A stretch of DNA of 64,000 nt from Poa pratensis (Eukaryota; Streptophyta; Magnoliopsida; Poales; Poaceae): contig CAMZMU010000041.1 in assembly GCA_947311845.1 (NCBI GenBank), positions 110,601,655-110,665,654 of the forward strand. The letters are read 5' to 3'. The translations under genes and the position numbers were made by a program. Positions 57,620-64,000 of the stretch are shown here, piece after piece. Numbering within the stretch: the stretch's first letter is position 1; each line of letters begins with the position of its first letter. Under the pieces are notes generated by a model. It did no database searches and was not told the DNA's origin. It saw only the letters and a list, made by a program, of their open reading frames with translations.

Positions 57620-58133
57620 TGTCGTGGGTTTGTCACGTCAGGTGTCATAGATGACTTCGTAGGTGTGGGATTACGCGAGTCAAGCATCTCCGAGCTTGGG
57701 ATCGCAGGAACAAAGATCAACACAGATTTACCCAGGTTCGGCCCCCTCAATGTGAGGTAAAAGACCTACTTCCTGCCTACCCTAGATTGGTATTGATATG
57801 ATAATCGAGGTGTTACAATGGAGGCGATCCGATCTGGTACTCGCCGTATGAGCTAGGGTTTGGGGCTTGATAGCTTGACCCGCTCTAAGTCCTGCGAGTC
57901 CTCTTTATATACACAGAGGCTCGCTAGGTTACAAAAGGAAACTTCCCCATAAGGAATACATCCACAGAGGCCTACTCGGAGACTACTTGGTCTTCACGTC
58001 CTCCGGGATTGTCTTCTAGATCTTTCCCTTATGGCGGTTCAATATTGGGCTTGTTCCCAAGTGGGCCTTCATCCGTGCGAGTAAGTTAAGTCGCACTGGG
58101 CCGCGGGTTAATCCAGAAAGTATTCCCCCGACA
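57620..58133 (-). repeat. 3' LTR of element G (514 bp)
   Basis: The minus strand begins TGTCGGGGGAATAC and ends AACCCACGACA. It is short compared with the other LTRs here. The partner LTR is beyond 64000. Confidence 0.85.
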
Positions 58134-58149
58134 TTAGCCCCCAAGCATG
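58134..58149 (-). promoter_or_regulatory. Polypurine tract of element G
   Basis: The minus strand reads CATGCTTGGGGGCTAA directly before the LTR. No AGGA-loop hairpin precedes it, unlike in the LARD and elements C and D. Confidence 0.75.
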
Positions 58150-58781
58150 GCCTGAACTTCATAGTATTCTTGATCTTGAATGCTTAGGCCGTGCTTTTCC
58201 TTGTTTCGCGGCTTATAATTGCACAGTTTGGCCTTGACTCGCACCTGGAAGATCATCTGACTTCGTGAGCTTTAGAGTATCCTGATAGCTTCAGAACTTG
58301 ATGACGATCTATCTTCAAATTTTTGATGATAATATGATATAGCCCCCAAGGATTGAGAGGATGTTATGTGGTAATCATCTCAATTCTTCTCAGAGAACTC
58401 TGAAGGTCATCACCTGTAACTTGATATCATGAATAAAACAATTGTTAAGTTACAAGTAATTGTAATTGGTGTTGCCGTACTATAAGCAGTACATCGACCT
58501 CTAGTTAGGCCATCTGAATCCTTAAGTGGGCACTCGCGCGACTCAGTATTTCCTAGGAATATGTGTGTTCAGGGTCGAGAGCGGCCATGATAGGCAATCA
58601 AGCTCGATTGACGCCACACCCCAGTACTTTGGCCACATAATGCGAGTAGCAATCCAACTTAAGGTAAATTTGATAATTGCCAATAAATCGGCTGTTTCAG
58701 GGTAACAAAGACCCCAAGAAACATAATGATATTGCCATGATAGGCTAAGCTATGATAAGCTTTGATTATGATGACACATAA

Positions 58782-58996
58782 GGTCGCGCCTAGGTGGCAA
58801 CCGAGTGTTATACATAGGGTTGGATCGCGCGTAGGTGGCGATCCATGGTGATACATGGGGTCGGTCGCGCCTAGGTGGCGACCAGAGATGATACAAAGTT
58901 TACGGCCGCGCCTAGGTGGCAGCCGTTTCTGATACAAGGGTCGATCGCGCCTGGGTGGCGATCAGATGTTGCATAGGTCGCGCCTAGGTGGCGACC
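58782..58996 (-). repeat. Six tandem hairpin repeats in the 3' untranslated region of element G
   Basis: Units start at 58782, 58822, 58863, 58903, 58943 and 58976 (spacing 40, 41, 40, 40, 33). Each has a near-constant core GCCTAGGTG between inverted arms. The arms differ between units but stay complementary: GGTCGC, GGATCGC, CGGCCGC and GATCGC types. In units 1 and 4 the single mismatch becomes a G-U pair in the sense RNA. The spacers share a TGATACA-like motif. Confidence 0.88.
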
Positions 58997-59083
58997 AAAG
59001 TTGAAGTTCTAGCCCTGAGTGGCTGTGATGATACTCAGCTATAAAGCTGGAAAGGATGATGCTTGGCTCTGATTAGCCTTTTC

Positions 59084-60175
59084 TTATGTATAGTACGGTC
59101 GCAGGTGTGCGACGTTCCAAGGGCGAGGTGCCTCGAGACGATCCTCGAAATCATGGCGTTCGCTGCTTTCTTCCCTTACATCCAGCAGGTAGTACGACCC
59201 ATTGTTTAGCTTCTTGCTGATGATGTAGGGTCCTTCCCATGGAGAGGACAGCTTATGCATTCCCTTGTGATCTTGTTTAAGTCGCAGTACTAGGTCGCCT
59301 TCTTGAAAGGTGCGGGTTTTGATGCGTCTGGCATGATAGCGTCGCAAGTCTTGTTGATATACTGCTGACCTTGATGCTGCCAAGTCTCTAACCTCTTCTA
59401 ATGTGTCCACCGAGTCTTGCCGAGCTATCTCATTATCTGTCTCGATGTAAGCCGCAACTCTTGGTGAATCATGTATGATATCGCTGGGCATGACTGCTTC
59501 TGCTCCATAGACCATGAAATATGGTGTAAATCCTGTGGATCTGTTAGGGGTTGTTCTCAAGCTCCACAGTACTGCTGGCAGTTCTTCCACCCAACATCCT
59601 GGAGATGCTTCGACCTTTTCAATAAGGCGCGGCTTAATTCCATGGAGAATTTCCTGGTTAGCTCGCTCAGCTTGTCCATTGCTCTGCGGGTGTGCTACTG
59701 ACGTGAGGTCCAATCTTATCCCATTGTCTGCGCAAAATATCTGTGTAGCCCCTTCAGAGGTGTTGCTCCCATTGTCTGTAATGATACTATGGGGGTAACC
59801 GAAGCGGAATATGACCTTCTTCAAGAACTTGACTGCTGTTTCAGCCTCGCAATCTCCCACAGGTTCTGCTTCTATCCACTTTGTGAATTTGTCCACCATG
59901 ACTAAGAGGTGAGTTTTTCCGTTTGAAGACCGTCTGAAAGGCCCTACCATGTCAAAACCCCATACGGCAAAAGGCCATGTGATGGGTATTGTGCGAAGTG
60001 CTTGGGCTGGCATATGATCTTGCCTAGCGTATCTTTGACATCCATCGCACACTCTGACAATTTGCTCTGCATCTGCTAATGCTGTTAACCAGAAGAATCC
60101 ATGTCGGAACGCCTTTGCCACCAAAGATCTTGACGAAGCATGATGGCCACAATCGCCTGAATGAATTTCGTGCAA
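59084..60175 (-). CDS. Integrase domain of element G (intact core)
   Basis: An open stretch of 363 codons. Zinc-binding H5/H11 or H12 with C43 and C46 (HSGDCGHH...CDGC), then catalytic D75 (GFDMVGPF), D134 (IITDNGSN) and E170 (GQAERANQEI). The D-35-E spacing is exact. The C-terminal region has the GPY-like WEGPYIISKKLNNGSYYL block, typical of gypsy integrases. The frame begins without an ATG because it is the end of a polyprotein; a frameshift near 60175 separates it from the upstream part. Integrase inserts the element's DNA into the genome. All catalytic residues remain, so the copy is fairly young. Confidence 0.9.
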   Translation of the reverse strand: MHEIHSGDCGHHASSRSLVAKAFRHGFFWLTALADAEQIVRVCDGCQRYARQDHMPAQALRTIPITWPFAVWGFDMVGPFRRSSNGKTHLLVMVDKFTKWIEAEPVGDCEAETAVKFLKKVIFRFGYPHSIITDNGSNTSEGATQIFCADNGIRLDLTSVAHPQSNGQAERANQEILHGIKPRLIEKVEASPGCWVEELPAVLWSLRTTPNRSTGFTPYFMVYGAEAVMPSDIIHDSPRVAAYIETDNEIARQDSVDTLEEVRDLAASRSAVYQQDLRRYHARRIKTRTFQEGDLVLRLKQDHKGMHKLSSPWEGPYIISKKLNNGSYYLLDVREESSERHDFEDRLEAPRPWNVAHLRPYYT

Positions 60176-60904
60176 GATTTTTCGTCCCTCTTCTGGTGAG
60201 ACACATCTTTGAATGCTCCTGATACGCTGCGCTTGTATAATTCATTGTTGATGATTGTATAGGCCTTTGATCGTCGTATGATTTTGCGCGCCTCAATTTC
60301 ATCGTCCGGCAGCACTCCGCGACTTAAATATGCCATGTATGGCTCTGTCCATCCTGGCTGTTCATGCAGGGCTGCGACTAAAGTTGAATCATCCTCTGGC
60401 TCTGCAATGTCAATTTCTGCTGGAGGTTTGACTGATGGATTGTGCAGTTCATCCAGGAAAACATTGGGTGGGACTGACTGTCTATTGGATCCAAGCCGAG
60501 ACAGGGCATCCGCAGCTTCATTTTGTCTCCGATCAATATGTTCAACTTGGTATCCAGTGAAATGTCCAGCAATTCTGTCCACCTCTCTCCTATATGCAGC
60601 CATGTTCGTCCTTGCTGTCCCACGTTCCGGAGACCTGCTGTGCCACCAAGTCTGAATCGCCAAAACAGCGTATGCGACTGATGTTCATCTCCTTTGCTAT
60701 ACGTAGACCATGAAGCAGTGCCTCGTACTCCGCCACGTTATTTGTGCAGTTGAAGTGTATCTGTAACACATACCGCAGCTTGTCTCCCTTGGGAGATGTC
60801 AGAACAACTCCAGCCCCCGAGCCTTGCAACTGTCTTGACCCATCAAAATGCATGGTCCAGTATTTGGTTTCTGCCATGCTAGGGCAACTTGGATTTCTGT
60901 CCAA
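60085..60904 (-). pseudogene. RNase H and connection to integrase of element G (frameshifted)
   Basis: RNase H acidic residues are in order: MHFDGS (about 60850), NVAEYEALLHG (about 60725), CFGDSDLV (about 60665), then in another frame NEAADALSRLGS (about 60505). A frameshift near 60610 and another near 60180 break the polyprotein. The connecting part ends with the start of the integrase zinc region. Confidence 0.85.
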
Positions 60905-61169
60905 TCGTTAATAAAATCTGCAAGGGCTTGCGACTTAATTGATGTGCGCGGCTCGTAGCTGATGTGATGTGGTCCCAACTCGATCGCCCACTTAGCGACT
61001 CTTCCAGTAGCTTCTCGATTACGAATGATATCTGCCAATGGTGCTGAACTCACCACAGTTATTGGATGCTCTTGGAAGTAGTGCTTCAGCTTGCGACTCG
61101 CCATGAACACTCCAAACACCAACTTCTGCCACTGTGGGTAACGCTGTTTGGAAGCTGTGAGGACTTCGC

Positions 61170-62387
61170 TCACGTAGTATACTGGCTCTGGACAGGGTAT
61201 TCCTTTCCTGTTTCTTGTCTCTCCACAACCATGACAGCACTCACAGCGCGGGAATTTGCCGCTATGTATAGTAGCATTGGCTCTTTATCTTTTGGAGCCG
61301 CCAGAACTGGAGCATTTGTCAATTGATGTTTCAAGGCTGTCAGAGCTTCGTCGGCCTCTGCGTCCCAAACGAAGGTGTCTGATTTTTTCAACAGTCTGTA
61401 CAAAGGTAGTGCTTTCTCTCCCAATCTTGATATAAAGCGACTCAAAGCTGCTACGCAACCAGTAAGCCGCTGTACATCTTTTATCTTTTCTGGCTTTTGG
61501 AGATCCATCACGGCCTTTATCTTGTCAGGATTGGCCTCAATGCCTCTTTCTGATACTATGAATCCCAATAGCTTTCCTGCTGGTACTCCGAAGACGCACT
61601 TTGTGGGGTTGAGCTTCATGTTGTATTTTCTGAGATTTGTGAATGTCTCTGCCAGATCACCAATAAGATCCTGGCTAACTTGCGATTTAATCACAATATC
61701 ATCCACGTAGGCATGAACGTTGCGACCTATTTGCTCATGTAGCAATTCTGAATGCATCTTTGGTAAGTCGCACCTGCGTTCTTCAACCCAAAGGGCATGC
61801 TGACGTAACAAAAAGCTCCGAAGGGTGTGATGAAGGACGTCTTTTCTTGGTCTCCCTCTTCATCTTGATTTGATGGTAGCCTGAATAGGCGTCCAAAAAG
61901 CATAACAGCTCGCACCCAGCAGTTGAATCAATTACTTGGTCGATTCTTGGCAAAGCAAATGGATCCTTTGGACAAGCTTTGTTAAGACTGGTGTAATCAA
62001 CGCACATTCGCCACGTACCATTCTTTTTCATAACCAATACTGGATTTGCCACCCACTCCGGATGGTATACCTCTGTGATGAATCCTGCAGCCAGCAAGCG
62101 AGCTATTCCTCTCCTATTGCCTTTCTCCTGTCATCATGAAAACGCCGTAGTGGCTGCTTCACTGGTTTAGCCGCAGGGTTCACTTTGAGGCTATGTTCTG
62201 CTAATTCTCTTGGTACCCCTGGCATATCTGACGGCTTCCATGCGAAGATGTCTTTATTTTCCTGGAGAAAAGCAACGAGGGCCTTCTCCTGCTCTTCTTC
62301 CATGTGTGCTCCAATGCTAGTTTGCTTGGATGAGTCGCCAGGAACAAGATTTATCTGCTTAGTGTCCTGGGCCGCTTTGAATTTCAT
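61170..62387 (-). pseudogene. Reverse transcriptase of element G (frameshifted)
   Basis: In sense order: FAWKPSDMPGVPRELAEH (about 62240), WRMCVDYTSLNKACPKD (about 62005), FLDAYSGYHQIKM (about 61900) and the catalytic AYVDDIVIK (about 61700). KLLGFIVSERGIEANPDKIKA (about 61560) follows. Shifts lie near 62100, 61850 and 61780. The order and spacing are those of Ty3/gypsy RT. Confidence 0.88.
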
Positions 62388-63100
62388 TGGTGGCTCGCAG
62401 ATGGCGTGGTAACCACACTCATATCGTTTGGGTCCACCTGCGACTTATAACCTTTTAGTTCTTCCGCGGCACAGGCGGATTCTGCGAAAGCCGCATCTCC
62501 TTTCTCACATTCTATTGCTTTTTCTCTATCTCCGTACACTGTGATGACCCCTTTTGGTCCTGGTATCTTCAACTGTAGGTACACGTAGCATGGCCTGGCC
62601 ATAAACTTAGCAAAGGCCGTTCTTCCAAACAAGGCGTGATATGGGCTTTGGAATTTTACACTTCGAAGCTTAGGAATTCACTTCTAAAGTTCTCTTCTGT
62701 TCCAAAAGTTACCCCTAGGGTTATTTTCCCCACTGGCCGTGCGGACCTTCCTGGGACAATGCCGTGAAATACTGTTGACGTGGGCTGCAGCTGGAATCCT
62801 TGAGTCCTAGACGCTGGAAAGTATCGTAGTACAAGATATTAATGCTGCTTCCTCCATCCATAAGCACTTTGGTCAGCTTGTATCCTGCAACGTATGGTGC
62901 CACAACCAGTGCCAACTTGCCAGGTTCCCGTACCTGTGGCGGGTGGTCGTCGCGACTCCAGGTTACCGCGTATTCTGACCACCTTAACCAAGCGGGTGTT
63001 GTTGGTATCACGGCGTTCACCTGCTGACTTCTCCGGCTCAATTTCTCTTCTCTTTTGGAGGTATCGATAACTATTGTGTGATACTGCCCCGTCTGCCTGG
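62384..63100 (-). pseudogene. Protease region of element G
   Basis: VLMDGGSSINILYYDTFQ (about 62870-62820) is the active-site region, again DGG. GRTAFAKFMARPCYVYLQLK (about 62625-62570) is the second block. A frameshift near 62700 separates them. Confidence 0.78.
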
Positions 63101-64000
63101 GGTTACTCGCGCCGTGCTGCCCAATGTTTGTGTTATGAGCCGCACTAGGGTTTCCTTCATGGGAATTCCCCCCGTTGTGTTGGCTCTCTTCTTTCCACTT
63201 TTTGTAATAATGGCATTGCGCCTTGGTATGGTCCGCTGGCCGTCCATCACCTGTCGCATGAAGGTCGCATGGCCGGTTGAAACTTCTTGCATATTGATTG
63301 GACGGGAGCCGTATCCTCGACCCCTTCCACGCTGGCCTCTGAATCCTCCACGCGCATTGGCTACGAGCCCTGAGTGACCATCTTCGCTTTTGCGTTTGTT
63401 TTGACTCGTGTTGTTGTGGCTCGTTTGCTGCTGCTGGGCTTGTTGGAGTTTTTCTTTCCTTTTGCAGCAACCTCCTCTTCTTCTCCGTCTGACGCGTCTC
63501 TGGTTTTGTCTGAGCTGGCATATTTGTTAGCCGCAGCCATCACCTCGCTGAGGCTCTTGACTTTATCCTTCATGCGACCCAGCTTATGAATCAGCGGCTC
63601 AAACTTGCAGTTTTTCTCCATCACCAGGACGGCTGAGCTTGGTGGTATATTATCTGAGGAGTGTATTATTTCTGCCACCCTTTTCATCCAATGGCGACTT
63701 GACTCGCCTTCCTTCTGGACACAACGCTCTAAATCTTCTATATTGCAGAGTCGCTTGCAAGTTCCTTGGAAGTTCTTAATGAAGGCATCCTTCAGTTCCT
63801 CCCAAGTATTTATAGAGTTGGGAGGCAAATTTTGCAGCCATATGTGCGCTGCTCCTTCTAGCATCATGTTTAGGTAGCGTGCGCAGATCTCTTCAGATGC
63901 GTTTAGGATGCTCATGCCCATCTCGTAATTGTTGAGCCAAGTGGTTGGATCCATGCTGGCGTTATAGTTTGCCACCTTGCGTGGCCCTTTGAAATCTTCA
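63101..64000 (-). pseudogene. gag of element G (partial, continues past the window end)
   Basis: The frame is open to the last base of the window, so the start is outside. The capsid-like domain includes DPTTWLNNYEMGMSI, WLQNLPPNSINTWEELKDAFIKNFQGT and a C-terminal acid- and lysine-rich tail (to 63361). Then a shifted frame with a partial zinc-knuckle-like QCHYYKKW region (about 63215) leads to the protease. Confidence 0.8.

Larger units (their letters stand above)
57620..64000 (-). mobile_element. Tat-lineage-like gypsy element (element G), 5' end outside the window
   Basis: The 3' LTR is 57620-58133, preceded in sense by a polypurine tract, a structured 3' untranslated region, integrase, RNase H, RT, protease and gag, all minus-strand. 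It is inserted into the integrase of element H; the left target duplication should be GCTAC (57615-57619). Frameshifts break pol, but the integrase core is intact. Confidence 0.9.

Noticed and set aside
58782..58996. Regularly spaced repeats resembling a CRISPR array
   Set aside because: The repeat arms vary between units, the spacers are related to each other, and this is plant retrotransposon sequence.

Overview
This is plant nuclear DNA, almost certainly from a large-genome Pooideae grass of the Triticeae type (wheat, Aegilops, barley or rye relatives). The evidence is nested LTR retrotransposons, a giant-LTR non-autonomous element of LARD/Sukkula architecture, Athila-like gypsy elements with TGATACGT...TTATCA or ATCA ends and a tRNA-Asp primer site, Stowaway MITEs with CTCCCTCC ends, and one isolated intronless gene. 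I see no bacterial or organellar genes. Most long open frames are shadows or GC-rich repeat artefacts.

Layout. 1-11015: a minus-strand LARD-like element (3' LTR truncated by the window start, internal domain 2557-5951, complete 5.06-kb LTR 5952-11015). It sits in the end of another gypsy LTR (11016-11233), which itself sits in a decayed LINE (11234-about 13800). A second LINE RT fragment follows (about 13790-14420), then a 219-bp LINE tail with a 13-bp TSD, a Stowaway MITE, and a 2.4-kb region framed by long inverted repeats (15771-18131). 18183-28339: two poly(A)-ended, GC-rich non-LTR retroposons on the minus strand, each with a perfect 14-bp TSD. The first is split by a non-autonomous Athila-like LTR element (19042-26251).

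28354-37564 is the gene island. It holds one convincing host gene, a single-C2H2 (QALGGH) zinc-finger repressor with a C-terminal EAR motif (33882-34547, minus), among four MITEs and a decayed LTR. 37565-48540 is a non-autonomous Athila-like element (gag-protease, no RT or integrase, plus an Athila ORF1-like gene) whose 3' LTR carries a solo LTR (46939-48460). After further LTR fragments (48951-51230), a plus-strand Tat-like gypsy element (about 51235-57619) runs from LTR to integrase. It is cut inside its integrase core by a minus-strand Tat-like element (57620 to beyond 64000).

The most interesting signals are RNA-structural. A short hairpin with the sense-strand loop AGGA and a stem that changes compensatorily lies directly upstream of the polypurine tract in three different elements. 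Six tandem hairpins with compensatory stems lie in the 3' untranslated region of the last element. A cluster of inverted repeats, mostly with 8-nt loops, lies in the LARD LTR. A chimeric solo LTR shares about 1 kb of leader/U5 with another element but has an unrelated U3.
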